A stretch of 58,779 nucleotides of DNA from assembly GCA_022340305.1 (NCBI GenBank), contig JAJDOF010000038.1, forward strand, positions 1 to 58,779, in the 5' to 3' direction. The notes under the pieces are model-generated. The model had not been told where the DNA came from. It was given only the letters and a program-made list of their open reading frames with translations, and did no database searches. Source of the DNA: Gammaproteobacteria bacterium. Lineage in GTDB: Bacteria > Pseudomonadota > Gammaproteobacteria > GCA-001735895. Numbering within the stretch: the stretch's first letter is position 1; every line of letters begins with the position of its first letter. Made by a program: the position numbers and the translations under genes. Of the stretch, positions 25,892 to 35,229 are shown piece after piece.

Positions 25892-26500
25892 TTACGCCTC
25901 CGAAACGATGATCGACAGGTAGCGGCAGGGCAGTTTCTGTATCTCGTCAGGGCCATGCGAGGCCTCCGCGTCGAAAAACAGCGTATCGCCGGGGTTGAGG
26001 GTGTAGGTTTTATTGGCGTGGCGATAGATCACTCGACCTTCGAGCATATAAATCAACTCGGTACCGGCGTGTTGAAACACAGGAAACACTTCAGATTGAT
26101 CGTCGATGGTAATCAGATAGGGCTCGATGTTATAGGGTTTGCCGATGGTGTGTCCGAGCAACTGGTACTGGTGGCCGACCCCGGAGCCACGGCGTTCGAT
26201 GGGCAAGCCTTCGCCGGCGCGGATATAGGTCACATCACGCTGTTCCTCGTAACCCCGAAAAAACGACGTCACCGGCACCTGCAACGCGTTTGCCAACGAG
26301 GTCAGTGTCGCCAGCGACGGCGAGGTCTGGCCATTCTCGATTTTGGATAACATGCCGGTCGATAAGCGGGCCTGCTTGGCGAGCGCCGCCACGGTTAAAT
26401 TAAGGCGCTTGCGCGAGCTGCGCACCTGCTTGCCGATGGCGATTTCAAGCGCCTCGACGCTGTGCTGTTGCGCTTGTGCTGGCTGCTTCGGGTCTGGCAT
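25892..26500 (-). CDS. XRE-family HTH regulator with C-terminal cupin domain
   Basis: This 202-residue regulator has an XRE helix-turn-helix at about residues 28-82 (LTVAALAKQARLSTGMLSKIENGQTSPSLATLTSLANAL) and a cupin sensor at about 120-198 (FQHAGTELIYMLEGRVIYRH, NPGDTLFFDAEASHGP). The build is that of PuuR-type regulators of amine and amino acid catabolism. It sits directly upstream of and in line with amine locus A, so local control by a methylated amine or a glutamyl intermediate is a reasonable inference. The upstream histidine kinase gene is divergent, sharing a roughly 110-base promoter region. Confidence 0.88.
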   Translation of the reverse strand: MPDPKQPAQAQQHSVEALEIAIGKQVRSSRKRLNLTVAALAKQARLSTGMLSKIENGQTSPSLATLTSLANALQVPVTSFFRGYEEQRDVTYIRAGEGLPIERRGSGVGHQYQLLGHTIGKPYNIEPYLITIDDQSEVFPVFQHAGTELIYMLEGRVIYRHANKTYTLNPGDTLFFDAEASHGPDEIQKLPCRYLSIIVSEA

Positions 26501-26613
26501 CGGCGTAATCTGTATTCAACTGACAGAAACCATATCAGACATCACCACGCCATCGATTGCAACCGGGCGCGGGGATGGTTATCGTTGACGTTGTTCGTAG
26601 ACGACAGGAACCG

Positions 26614-28143
26614 ATGGCAAAGAACTCACAACCCGCGATGTGCAGCCCGGTTAGCGGTGGCGACTACGACCGCCTCGAGACCCTGCTGAAAAACCTGCCG
26701 GGCATGGCGTATCGCTGCCTCAACCTGAAGCACTGGCCGATGGATTTTGTCAGTGACGGCTGCTATGAACTGTGCGGCTATCAGCGCCACGAAATCGAAA
26801 GCCAACAGGTGTTGTGGGGCGACTTTACGCACCCGGACATGATCGACGAGGTTGACCGCAAGGTGCGCAGCGCCGCTGACAGTGGCCAGCCGTTTGAAGT
26901 CGAGTACCGCATCATTGCGCGCAACGGCCAGGAAAAATGGGTCTGGGAGCGCGGCCGCGCGGTCGACCGGCGCAGCGATGGCGTGGTGATTCTGGAAGGA
27001 TTCATTACCGACATTACCGACCGCAAGCGCACCGAGGCAGCCCTGGTGCGCGCGGAAGCCTATGCGCAGGCAATCGTCGAATCGGCGCTGGATGCGGTCA
27101 TCAGCGTCGACGACCAGGGTGCCATCGAATCTTTCAACCAGGCTGCCAGCTCAATGTTCGGATATCGCAGCGACGAGATCAGGGGACACCATTGCCGCAG
27201 TCTTGCGGCGACCAGCTTTTACCGCGAATTCGATCGCCACTTCCAACGCAGCCAAACGCCCACGAAGATACCGCTGACCAGCATCGAACTGAACGGCTGC
27301 GACAAGCACGACAACGAATTCCCCATCGTGTTATCGATGCGGGAAATCCTCGACGTGGGTGAGAAAAAATACGTTATCCTGATACGCGACCTGACCCAGC
27401 AGCGCCTTGCCGAGAGAGAAGTACGCGAGCAACGCGACGTGCTGGCTCATGTCGACCGTCTCAACACCCTGGGTGAAATGGCGGCCGGCATCGCCCATGA
27501 AATCAACCAGCCGCTCACCGCAATTTCGATGTATGCGCAATCCGGTCTGCGCTTTCTGCGCCGACCGCAACCGCAGCTGCGGCGACTCGAGGACGCACTC
27601 GAAAAACTCAGCCAGCAGGCCCATCGTGCAGGGGCGGTCATCGAACGCATGCAGGAAATGACACGGCCACATCAAAGCCACCAGGAAGATGTCGCCGCCG
27701 AGCATTTGCTACAGGAAATTCACGACCTGGGCGAAGTCGAGGCACAGATTCGTAACTTTATCATCGTGCTGCGCCTGGACGATGACCTGCCCAGGGTAAA
27801 ATGCGACCCGATCCAGATACAGCAGGTGATCCTCAACCTGCTGCGCAACGGCATGGAATCGATGCGCGCCAATCATTGCAAACCCGGTAGCAAGATCGTT
27901 TTACAGGCCAGGACAACCCCGACCCAGGTGCGCATTTCGATTATCGACGGAGGCCTTGGCGTATCGCGCAAACTCGAAAAGCAACTCTTCCAGCCATTTG
28001 CGACCACCAAGGCTTCCGGCATGGGACTGGGCCTGTCGATCAGCCGCTCGATCATCGCCGCGCATGGTGGCCAGATCGAATTCAACAACAACAAGACCGT
28101 AGGCGCGACCTTTTCTTTTGGCCTGCCGCGACAACCCGACTGA
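26614..28143 (+). CDS. PAS-PAS sensor histidine kinase (FixL-like, no membrane segment)
   Basis: I chose the ATG opening MAKNSQP behind ACAGGAA, giving 509 residues. Two PAS domains are present: about 25-140 (LPGMAYRCLNLKHWPMDFVSDGC ... TDITDRKR) and about 150-270 (ALDAVISVDDQGAIESFNQAA). Next are a HisKA domain with the phospho-acceptor His in GEMAAGIAHEINQPL and an ATPase domain with NLLRNGMES, DGGLGV and GMGLGLSIS. The second PAS resembles FixL, but the residues where FixL has its heme His (YR-EFD here) lack it, so oxygen sensing by heme is doubtful. The next gene encodes the cognate regulator. The signal is unknown, and the amine context makes a nitrogen or carbon signal plausible. Confidence 0.88.
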   Translation: MAKNSQPAMCSPVSGGDYDRLETLLKNLPGMAYRCLNLKHWPMDFVSDGCYELCGYQRHEIESQQVLWGDFTHPDMIDEVDRKVRSAADSGQPFEVEYRIIARNGQEKWVWERGRAVDRRSDGVVILEGFITDITDRKRTEAALVRAEAYAQAIVESALDAVISVDDQGAIESFNQAASSMFGYRSDEIRGHHCRSLAATSFYREFDRHFQRSQTPTKIPLTSIELNGCDKHDNEFPIVLSMREILDVGEKKYVILIRDLTQQRLAEREVREQRDVLAHVDRLNTLGEMAAGIAHEINQPLTAISMYAQSGLRFLRRPQPQLRRLEDALEKLSQQAHRAGAVIERMQEMTRPHQSHQEDVAAEHLLQEIHDLGEVEAQIRNFIIVLRLDDDLPRVKCDPIQIQQVILNLLRNGMESMRANHCKPGSKIVLQARTTPTQVRISIIDGGLGVSRKLEKQLFQPFATTKASGMGLGLSISRSIIAAHGGQIEFNNNKTVGATFSFGLPRQPD

Positions 28144-28150
28144 GACTCTG

Positions 28151-28765
28151 TTGAACGAACGCGATCCACAGCAACTGGTTTACGTCATCGACGATGACGA
28201 AGCGGTGCGCGACTCGATGGGCATGTTGCTGGAGTCCGCCGACCTACCCTATTGTTGTTATTCCAGCGCCGAGCGCTTCATCGCCGAACATGACGGCAGC
28301 CAGCGAGGTTGCCTGGTGCTTGACATCCGCATGCCCGGTATGACCGGGCTCGAACTGCAACAGCAGCTGGCACAGATGGGCAGCAGCCTGCCGATCATCT
28401 TCATGACCGGCCATGGCGACGTGCCGATGGCGGTCGAAGCGATGCGTCACGGTGCACTCGATTTTCTACGCAAACCGGTTAACGAAGAAAGTTTTCTCGA
28501 GCGCATCGCTTATGCCTTCGATCAGGAGTCCGGCGACTGGCGTCAAAAGCTCGATCGCGACCAGGCGCGCCAGCGTATCGATTCACTAACCGAGCGTGAG
28601 CACGAGGTGTTTCTGCTGGTGGCGGAAGGTTTGGCCAACAAGGCTATCGCCAGTGATCTCGGCATCAGTGAACGCACCGTCGAGGTGCACCGTTCACAGG
28701 TGATGAAGAAACTCGGCGCCAAAACTCTCGCGCAGCTGGTGCGCATTTACCTGCAGTCGGAATAA
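28151..28765 (+). CDS. FixJ/NarL-family response regulator
   Basis: The receiver domain (about residues 10-125) has the acidic pocket IDDDE, the phospho-acceptor Asp in CLVLDIRMPGMTG and the Lys in FLRKPVNEE. The C-terminal LuxR-type helix-turn-helix (LTEREHEVFLLVAEGLANKAIASDLGISERTVEVHRSQVMKKL) binds DNA after phosphorylation. The likely start is the TTG at 28151, eight bases after the kinase stop. The tandem kinase/regulator layout matches FixLJ, TodST and similar pairs. Targets are unknown. The tmm gene and amine locus A lie on either side. Confidence 0.9.
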   Translation: MNERDPQQLVYVIDDDEAVRDSMGMLLESADLPYCCYSSAERFIAEHDGSQRGCLVLDIRMPGMTGLELQQQLAQMGSSLPIIFMTGHGDVPMAVEAMRHGALDFLRKPVNEESFLERIAYAFDQESGDWRQKLDRDQARQRIDSLTEREHEVFLLVAEGLANKAIASDLGISERTVEVHRSQVMKKLGAKTLAQLVRIYLQSE

Positions 28766-29037
28766 CCGTCTCGCCATTCCGTGGCCTGATCCGTTACGCC
28801 AGACCGTCGGCATGCAGAGCGGCCCCGTCACGGCTGGATAACTCGCAAAAGCCGCGGTACGACAATTACCACAACATCTGTTTTGACCCCCGCAAGGATA
28901 CAAATTTGCGACCCCTCAAATGCTGTGCTCTCATCCGCGCCGAGTGGAAAGCGCCGGCGTCCTGGCGCCGGGAATTCGGGTCTGGTAAATCTGCCGGAGT
29001 GTCGAATTTACTGGCTGTCCGGTCGCACTCCACCCGG

Positions 29038-29382
29038 TCACGCAATATCCCTGAAATTCCAGGCCATTTCGATGACACGTATCGAAATAATCAGGTAAAG
29101 CAGCACAAGCCCGAGCTTCAGGATAATATTATGCTTGAGCGTTCCTATGCGCCTGAGACCATCGTAGAGATTGAACAGGATAAGAATGCAGCCTAACAGA
29201 ATCGCCCCGATACCGACGAAATTGCCCGGGATGATTTGAAATATATGGGGCGATCCCTGCCTGAGATCGGTAGTGCCAATGGCGAGAATGAAGGCGCAGA
29301 TCAGGTAATTGCGCACATGATCGAAAATCTGCTTGCTCACGCCCTGATCCAGCACGCTGTTTAATCGCTCGAAGAATTTCAT
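29038..29382 (-). CDS. Small integral membrane protein of unknown function
   Basis: This 114-residue protein has a short cytosolic N-terminus (MKFFERLNSVLDQGVSKQIFDHV) and about three hydrophobic helices (YLICAFILAIGTT, GNFVGIGAILLGCILILFNLYDGL, IILKLGLVLLYLIISIRVIEMA). It is transcribed away from tmm. Its start lies 37 bases from a 20-bp palindrome in the shared intergenic region. Nothing ties it functionally to amine metabolism apart from position. Confidence 0.6.
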   Translation of the reverse strand: MKFFERLNSVLDQGVSKQIFDHVRNYLICAFILAIGTTDLRQGSPHIFQIIPGNFVGIGAILLGCILILFNLYDGLRRIGTLKHNIILKLGLVLLYLIISIRVIEMAWNFRDIA

Positions 29383-29418
29383 ATTTTATCGCCAGGATAC
29401 TCAGCCAGACCATGTCGT

Positions 29419-29438
29419 CCGCAAGTATATACTTACGG
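29419..29438. promoter_or_regulatory. 20-bp near-perfect palindrome between the membrane gene and tmm
   Basis: The centre AAGTATATACTT is a perfect 12-bp palindrome, extended by CCG/CGG ends with one mismatched pair (C against A). It lies 37 bases upstream of the minus-strand membrane gene and 211 bases upstream of tmm. It could be an operator serving either gene. Confidence 0.4.
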
Positions 29439-29648
29439 CAGCGCGAGGATCCACTCTCACATCCCGGCGGGGACAGAGTACGGGTGTTAATGCATTATGC
29501 AGGCTAGAGAACGATCCCCGCGGATTCGATGACTACGGGAAATCCACAATAGCCACGCCACGCGATTTTCCCTAGTCTTGGCGAAAATAATCAGAACTGC
29601 CAGCAGGCAATCCAATTTCGGTCAAAACAAGTAAACCTGGAGTGAGAA

Positions 29649-30995
29649 ATGAGTAAACGTGTCGCAGTTATAGGGGCTGGACCCAGCGGACTGGCGCAGC
29701 TGAGAGCCTTTCAGTCAGCCAAGGAAAAAGGCGCCGACATTCCCGATATCGTCTGTTTCGAGAAACAGGCCAACTGGGGCGGTTTGTGGAATTACACCTG
29801 GCGTACCGGTCTCGACGAGCACGGTGAACCGGTGCACGGCAGTATGTACCGCTACCTCTGGTCAAACGGTCCCAAGGAAGGCCTGGAATTCGCCGACTAT
29901 TCGTTCGAGGAACACTTCGGCCGCCCGATCGCGTCTTACCCGCCGCGCGCCGTGTTATTCGATTACATCGAGGGTCGCGTCAAGAAGGCCGGAGTACGCC
30001 ACTGGATTCGCTTCAATTCGCCGGTGCGCCACGTCAGTTATGACGAGCATGAAGGCATGTTCCACGTCACCGTGCAGGATCACGAGAAAGACGTCGAGTA
30101 CACCGAGGAGTTCGATCACGTCATCGTCGCCAGCGGCCACTTCTCCACGCCCAACGTACCCGAGTACCCGGGTTTCGACTCCTTCAAGGGTCGCGTCCTG
30201 CACGCTCACGATTTTCGCGATGCAATGGAGTTTGCCGGCAAGGACATCCTCATCATCGGCACTTCTTACTCGGCCGAGGACATCGGCTCGCAGTGCTGGA
30301 AGTACGGCTGCAAGTCGGTGACGGTATCGCATCGCACCGCGCCGATGGGTTACAAGTGGCCGGAGAACTGGAAGGAAGTACCGCTACTGGAAAAGGTCGA
30401 GGGCAATACCGCGACCTTCAAGGACGGCAGCAGCAAGGACGTTGACGCGATCATCCTGTGTACCGGCTACCTGCACCACTTCCCGTTCATGGCGGAAAAC
30501 CTGAAATTGAAGACCAACAACCGCCTGTACCCGGTCAACCTCTACAACGGCGTGGTCTGGGAGCACAACCCGAAGCTGATGTACCTCGGCATGCAGGACC
30601 AGTGGTACACCTTCAACATGTTCGACGCCCAGGCCTGGTATGCGCGCGATGTCATCATGGGCCGCCTCGACGTACCGTCACAGGCCGAGATGCATGCCGA
30701 CATCGACAAGTGGCGCGAAGCCGAGGACAACATTCCGGACGATTATGGTGCGATCGAGTTCCAGGGCAAGTACACCATGGACCTGATGGCGCTGACCGAC
30801 TACCCGGAGTTCGATTGTTCCGGCGCCAACCAGGCCTTCTTCGAGTGGAAGAAGCACAAAAAGGAAAACATCATGACCTTCCGCGACCACGGCTATACCT
30901 CGGCGTTGACCGGCACCAAAGCGCCGGCGCACCACACGCCCTGGCGCGATGCGCTCGACGATTCGCTGGAGGCTTACCTGCGCACCGAGGCCTGA
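29649..30995 (+). CDS. tmm: Trimethylamine monooxygenase (bacterial flavin monooxygenase)
   Basis: The 448-residue enzyme starts behind CTGGAGTGAG. It has the FAD motif GAGPSG (9-14), the flavin monooxygenase signature FxGxxxHxxxF as [11 protein letters not shown] (179-189), and the NADPH-site variant [10 protein letters not shown] (204-213). Blocks such as [21 protein letters not shown] and [15 protein letters not shown] are typical of characterised Tmm proteins of Roseovarius and Methylocella. It oxidises trimethylamine to TMAO with NADPH and oxygen in the cytoplasm. Dimethyl sulfide is a known side substrate of the family. It is monocistronic here, with a promoter region of about 260 bases and a clear terminator 29 bases downstream. 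Confidence 0.95.
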   Translation: MSKRVAVIGAGPSGLAQLRAFQSAKEKGADIPDIVCFEKQANWGGLWNYTWRTGLDEHGEPVHGSMYRYLWSNGPKEGLEFADYSFEEHFGRPIASYPPRAVLFDYIEGRVKKAGVRHWIRFNSPVRHVSYDEHEGMFHVTVQDHEKDVEYTEEFDHVIVASGHFSTPNVPEYPGFDSFKGRVLHAHDFRDAMEFAGKDILIIGTSYSAEDIGSQCWKYGCKSVTVSHRTAPMGYKWPENWKEVPLLEKVEGNTATFKDGSSKDVDAIILCTGYLHHFPFMAENLKLKTNNRLYPVNLYNGVVWEHNPKLMYLGMQDQWYTFNMFDAQAWYARDVIMGRLDVPSQAEMHADIDKWREAEDNIPDDYGAIEFQGKYTMDLMALTDYPEFDCSGANQAFFEWKKHKKENIMTFRDHGYTSALTGTKAPAHHTPWRDALDDSLEAYLRTEA

Positions 30996-31023
30996 AGAAA
31001 TCTCTCTCCACGTTAGTGGCCTT

Positions 31024-31053
31024 AAGGTGAGTCCTCGCGGGCTCACCTTTTTT
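31024..31053 (+). terminator. Intrinsic terminator of tmm
   Basis: AAGGTGAG (31024-31031) pairs with CTCACCTT (31042-31049) around a 10-base loop and is followed by a T-run. It lies 29 bases after the tmm stop on the plus strand. Confidence 0.85.
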
Positions 31054-31333
31054 ATGCTCTGATGCCGACTAGCGCTGCCTGGTCCGCCTCAACACCACGC
31101 TGCCCTGTCCTCGGTCTGCAGCATCAAAGCGTTGCCCCGACGTTACCCAAACAGGCGCCGCCAGGCGCTATAGCTGCACACCACGCCACACTCATCCCGC
31201 ACCAATCTCGCAGTGAACCGGGGTGACCGGGTGATCTTCGTTTATCATCTGCGGGCCGGGTAATAGGCAGGATTCCGTCCAGGGTGTATCGTTACCCGGG
31301 GAAAACGCAGCCATTACGAGGATAAAACAGCAA

Positions 31334-31708
31334 ATGCTAGATATCAGCCTGCGACAGGTCGTCGCTACCACGAACGAGCAATATAAGCCTTATGACCGCT
31401 ATGGCGAGCCGATAGCGGGCATGTCATGGATTCCTTTGAGCGGGGAATTGCACAATGGTGCGTTCGAGTGCTTCCTGTTACGCATGGATGCCGGTGCGCG
31501 TTCCAGGCCGCACGAACATACCGGCGGCGAAGAATTTATGGTACTCGACGGGGAGTTAGTCGATTGCGATGGCCAGAGTTTTCACAATGGCGATTATGTG
31601 CGCTTCGAGCCTGGCTCGAAACACAGTTCGCATTCGCCCAAAGGCTGCACAATGCTGGTAATACTGCGCGGCCATAACCGACCCCTGCCGGCCGACGAAC
31701 TGGCATGA
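31334..31708 (+). CDS. Small cupin-fold protein
   Basis: The 124-residue single-domain cupin carries the metal-binding motif HEHTGGEEFMVLDGE (about residues 59-73) and the second cupin motif GDYVRFEPGSKHSSHSPKG (about 86-104), giving two His, one Glu and one His as ligands. Related ChrR-type cupins either act as enzymes or sense redox state. It lies downstream of the tmm terminator on the same strand and faces the ABC transporter operon. Whether it works on methylated compounds is unknown. Confidence 0.75.
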   Translation: MLDISLRQVVATTNEQYKPYDRYGEPIAGMSWIPLSGELHNGAFECFLLRMDAGARSRPHEHTGGEEFMVLDGELVDCDGQSFHNGDYVRFEPGSKHSSHSPKGCTMLVILRGHNRPLPADELA

Positions 31709-31795
31709 AATAGGGCACCCAACGTTGACGACCCTGCCGTACCGTCGCAGCGGGTTTATTGACGTTCGCGACACCAGGGCGGCGAAAACCGCGGG

Positions 31796-32503
31796 CTAGA
31801 TACCGAGGTATGCCTTACGCACGTGTGGGTTATCTGCCAGGCTGTCCGCCTCGCCTTCGAGCGCGACGCTACCGGTTTCCAACACGTAGCCATGGCGTGC
31901 GAGCCGCAGCGCGAGTTCGGCATTCTGCTCAACCAGAATGATCGAGGTACCCGTTTTGTTGATGCTGACCAGGATGCGTGCAATTTCCTGCACGATGACC
32001 GGGGCGAGCCCGAGCGAGGGTTCATCCAGCAGCAACAAGCGCGGGCGCGACATCAACGCGCGTGCAATCGCGATCATTTGCTGCTCGCCGCCGCTCATGG
32101 TACGCGCTATCTGGTCCTTGCGTTCGCGCAAACGTGGAAAGCGCTCGAAGTTCTGCTCGAGATCCGCTTCGACGGCATCGTGATCGCTGCGGGTAAAGGC
32201 CCCAAGCCGCAGGTTCTCGGTCACGCTCAGGTCCTTGAACACGCGCCGACCCTCGGGGACGTGCGCGATGCCGAGCTTGACGATCCTGTCGGCCGACATA
32301 TTTTCGATCGAATGGCCATCGAATACTATGCTGCCTGAACTGGGATGGTTGAGACCTGAAATGGTGCGCAGGGTGGTGCTCTTACCGGCCCCGTTGGAGC
32401 CGATGATGGTGACAAAATCGGCTTCGTCGACTTCCAGTGAGATACCCCGCACTGCGGCGATCGGCCCGTAGTGCACATGAATATCTTTCACTTGCAGCAA
32501 CAT
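31796..32503 (-). CDS. Branched-chain amino acid-type ABC transporter ATPase, LivF-like
   Basis: The start is the ATG opening MLLQVKDIHVHYG, one base after the stop of the LivG-like gene. The 235-residue protein has a Walker A GSNGAGKSTT, the ABC signature MSGGEQQM and a Walker B RLLLLDEPSLGLAP. It pairs with the next ATPase to drive uptake through the two permeases encoded upstream. It is the last gene of a five-gene operon on the minus strand. The substrate is set by the binding protein at 35230-36495. Confidence 0.9.
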   Translation of the reverse strand: MLLQVKDIHVHYGPIAAVRGISLEVDEADFVTIIGSNGAGKSTTLRTISGLNHPSSGSIVFDGHSIENMSADRIVKLGIAHVPEGRRVFKDLSVTENLRLGAFTRSDHDAVEADLEQNFERFPRLRERKDQIARTMSGGEQQMIAIARALMSRPRLLLLDEPSLGLAPVIVQEIARILVSINKTGTSIILVEQNAELALRLARHGYVLETGSVALEGEADSLADNPHVRKAYLGI

Positions 32504-32504
32504 G

Positions 32505-33260
32505 CTATTTGGCCCCACCGAGATAAGCCTCGATGACGCGGTCATTGTTGCGGATTTCGTCGGGCGTTCCCTCGGCCAGCAACTTGCCGAAATTGAGCAC
32601 CGTCAGGTAATTACATAAACCCATGACCGCCTTCATATCATGCTCTACCAGCACGATGGTAATACCCGACTCACGCACCTTGCGCGTCAGATCCATCATG
32701 TGATTGGTTTCCTCGGGATTCATGCCGGCGAAGGGTTCGTCCATCAACAACAGGCTGGGTTCTGAGGCGAGCGCGACGGAAATAGCGAGTGCCCGCTGAG
32801 AACCGAGTGGCAGTTCCGACGCCAGTTGCTCACGCCGATCACTCAGACCCATGAATTCGAGCACCTCGATAACCTTGTCCGCCGCCATCTGCTGGCGCTC
32901 ACGATCGAGTCTGAAAATTGCGTTAAACAGGTTGCTGCGTGCACGTTTATGGCAACCCACCAGCACGTTTTCGAACACCGTCAATTCCTGAAACAGCGTG
33001 GTTTCCTGGAAGGTACGCACGATGCCGAGCTCGGCAATAGAATGTGGCTTTTGCCCGCAGATACTCTGGCCCTGGTAGAGAATATCCCCACTGGTGGGCG
33101 CGTAAAATCCGGCAATATTCTTGAACATGGTGCTTTTGCCAGCACCATTGGGGCCGATCAAGCCACGAATTTCACCCGCTTCGACCGCGAAACTGACCTG
33201 GTCGAGCGCAGTTAAGCCGCCAAATTGTTTAGTCACCCGGTCTATTTTCAATATCGTCAT
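32505..33260 (-). CDS. Branched-chain amino acid-type ABC transporter ATPase, LivG-like
   Basis: The start is the ATG opening [20 protein letters not shown]. The frame is open further upstream but overlaps livM. The 251-residue protein has Walker [11 protein letters not shown], a signature block with [11 protein letters not shown] in place of the usual LSGGQ, as is common in LivG-like ATPases, and Walker [17 protein letters not shown]. The TAG stop is one base from the start of the LivF-like gene, so translation is coupled. Confidence 0.9.
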   Translation of the reverse strand: MTILKIDRVTKQFGGLTALDQVSFAVEAGEIRGLIGPNGAGKSTMFKNIAGFYAPTSGDILYQGQSICGQKPHSIAELGIVRTFQETTLFQELTVFENVLVGCHKRARSNLFNAIFRLDRERQQMAADKVIEVLEFMGLSDRREQLASELPLGSQRALAISVALASEPSLLLMDEPFAGMNPEETNHMMDLTRKVRESGITIVLVEHDMKAVMGLCNYLTVLNFGKLLAEGTPDEIRNNDRVIEAYLGGAK

Positions 33261-33273
33261 GTCGCCCACCCTT

Positions 33274-34245
33274 TCACTTGTTACTCGGCGAGCTGTCATT
33301 TTCAGGTTTCCTGGAAAACAGACGCCGAATGCGCGTCGGTATGCTCTCCAGCCCCTGGGGCAGAAACAGGATCGAGGCAATCAATACGGCACCGTAAATT
33401 GCCGGGCGTAGTTCTTCCAGGCTGCGAATTGATTCATCAAACAGGGTGAGCACGACCACGCCGATAACCGGACCGTAAAAACGATTGTAGCCGCCAACGA
33501 TGACCCAGATGAGGATGAACACCATGAAGCCGACACCGAACTGGTTAGGCGTGATAGTGCCGAGATAATGCACCTTGAGGCCGCCCGCCACACCGACGAA
33601 GAACGAGCCGATAATAAATGCGAGTGCCCGATAGCGCCAGGTATCAACACCCACCGACTCCGCCAGCGGCGAATTCCAGTGCACCGAGTGCAAAATCAAT
33701 CCAATGCGTGATTTTTCGATACGGTGCAGGATGAACAGGCACATTCCGACGACCACCAGGGTCAGATAGTAATAGGGTACCGGTTCGAGGAAATCGATAT
33801 TGCCGATCAACGGCGGTTCCACGCCACTCAGTCCACCGGTGCCGCCGAACGGATTGACGAACTGGATCCAGCACAATCGTATCGCTTCACCCGCGGCAAA
33901 CGAGCCGATCAGGAAATAGAACTGGGTCATGCGAAACAACGGAAAACATAGCAAGGCTGCGATCGCCGCCGCGACGATACCGGCCAGCGGCAGAGTAAAC
34001 CACATGCCGAGTTCGAATTGCTTGAACGCCAGGGTCGCGGTATAGCCACCGACACCCATCATTACCGCATGGATTAGAGACCATTCCCCGGTGAGAGTGA
34101 CGATACGGTAACTGGCGACCACCAGTACGTTGATGGTCAGGAAGATCAACAGGTCCTGGTGGTGGTACTGCAGTAAATGCGGCAACAGCAGCAACGCCGC
34201 CAGCAGCACTAAACCCGAGATAATCTTGCCTGTCTTGCCTGTCAT
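33274..34245 (-). CDS. Branched-chain amino acid-type ABC transporter permease, LivM-like
   Basis: The 323-residue membrane protein has about nine hydrophobic segments and the LivM/UrtC coupling region ([30 protein letters not shown], then [20 protein letters not shown]). The N-terminal half has [34 protein letters not shown], the usual start of these permeases. It lies directly after the LivH-like gene and before the LivG-like gene. It forms the membrane channel with LivH. Confidence 0.9.
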   Translation of the reverse strand: MTGKTGKIISGLVLLAALLLLPHLLQYHHQDLLIFLTINVLVVASYRIVTLTGEWSLIHAVMMGVGGYTATLAFKQFELGMWFTLPLAGIVAAAIAALLCFPLFRMTQFYFLIGSFAAGEAIRLCWIQFVNPFGGTGGLSGVEPPLIGNIDFLEPVPYYYLTLVVVGMCLFILHRIEKSRIGLILHSVHWNSPLAESVGVDTWRYRALAFIIGSFFVGVAGGLKVHYLGTITPNQFGVGFMVFILIWVIVGGYNRFYGPVIGVVVLTLFDESIRSLEELRPAIYGAVLIASILFLPQGLESIPTRIRRLFSRKPENDSSPSNK

Positions 34246-34246
34246 G

Positions 34247-35116
34247 CTACTCGCTCACCCGCACACCCATGATACCGGTCGGACGCACGATCAATACCAG
34301 CACCATCAGGATCAGGCCGCAGATAGTCGCAACGGTACCACCCAGGTAAACCGTGACAAAAGTGTGGAACAGCGCGTAGATAATCGCCGCGTAAACCGCA
34401 CCGGACAGGCTGCCGACTCCACCGACGATGGTGACAATAAACGCAGTGATAATGACATTATGGCCCATGTGCGGATTGATATTGGTCAAAGGCGCCATCA
34501 ACCCACCCGCAAGGCCGGCGAGGCCCGCGCCCACGCCGATAGCAATGAACGAGATGACGTTAATGTTGATACCCTGCAAGGCGGCCGCTTCACGGTCCAG
34601 CGCCACTGCGCGCAGTGCCCAACCCAGGCGGGTGCGGGTCAGGAAATACCAGAGGGTCAGCAATGCGAGAGCCGATACCCCCAACCCAAACAGGCGCTGA
34701 TAGGGAATACGGATGAATTCGAGTACTACCAGGGTACCGTCGAGCGGCGGCGGGACCTGCTTGGAGGGTCCATCACCACCAATCAGGGTGGCAACCACCT
34801 GCAAAATAAACAGGACGCCGATGGAACAGATCAAACCCGCAAGCGGATCGCTGCGTGTCGGTCGAAACAGGAATCGCTCCATCAGCAGACCTATCCCCAT
34901 CACCAGGACAATCGCCAGCAATAACGTCGGCAAATAAGGAAACCCATACTGGGCATGCACCAGCCAGATGGTGTAGGCACCGATCATGACCAGTTCGCCA
35001 TGGGCAAAATTAACGACGCCCATAACACCGAAGATCAGCACCAGGCCGACCGCAAACAGGGCGAAAAAACCACCCTGGATCAGGCCATTGATAATCGACT
35101 GAATTACGAGTTCCAT
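34247..35116 (-). CDS. Branched-chain amino acid-type ABC transporter permease, LivH-like
   Basis: This 289-residue permease has eight or so hydrophobic helices. It starts with IINGLIQGGFFALFAVGLVLIFGVMGVVNFAHGELVMIGAYT, the LivH signature, and contains RAVALDREAAALQGININVISFIAIGVGAGLAGLAGGL, the coupling loop that touches the ATPases. The length is normal. It follows the binding protein gene after about 110 bases and nearly abuts livM. Confidence 0.92.
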   Translation of the reverse strand: MELVIQSIINGLIQGGFFALFAVGLVLIFGVMGVVNFAHGELVMIGAYTIWLVHAQYGFPYLPTLLLAIVLVMGIGLLMERFLFRPTRSDPLAGLICSIGVLFILQVVATLIGGDGPSKQVPPPLDGTLVVLEFIRIPYQRLFGLGVSALALLTLWYFLTRTRLGWALRAVALDREAAALQGININVISFIAIGVGAGLAGLAGGLMAPLTNINPHMGHNVIITAFIVTIVGGVGSLSGAVYAAIIYALFHTFVTVYLGGTVATICGLILMVLVLIVRPTGIMGVRVSE

Positions 35117-35229
35117 TCGTTTATCTCAGGTACGAAAAAATTCAGTAATGTTGGGCAAGGTGAGCATGCAGCACACAGCCGCAACGGAGGGATAACCGGC
35201 ATCACCCCGCTGCGGCCGTTAGCAGGTCG

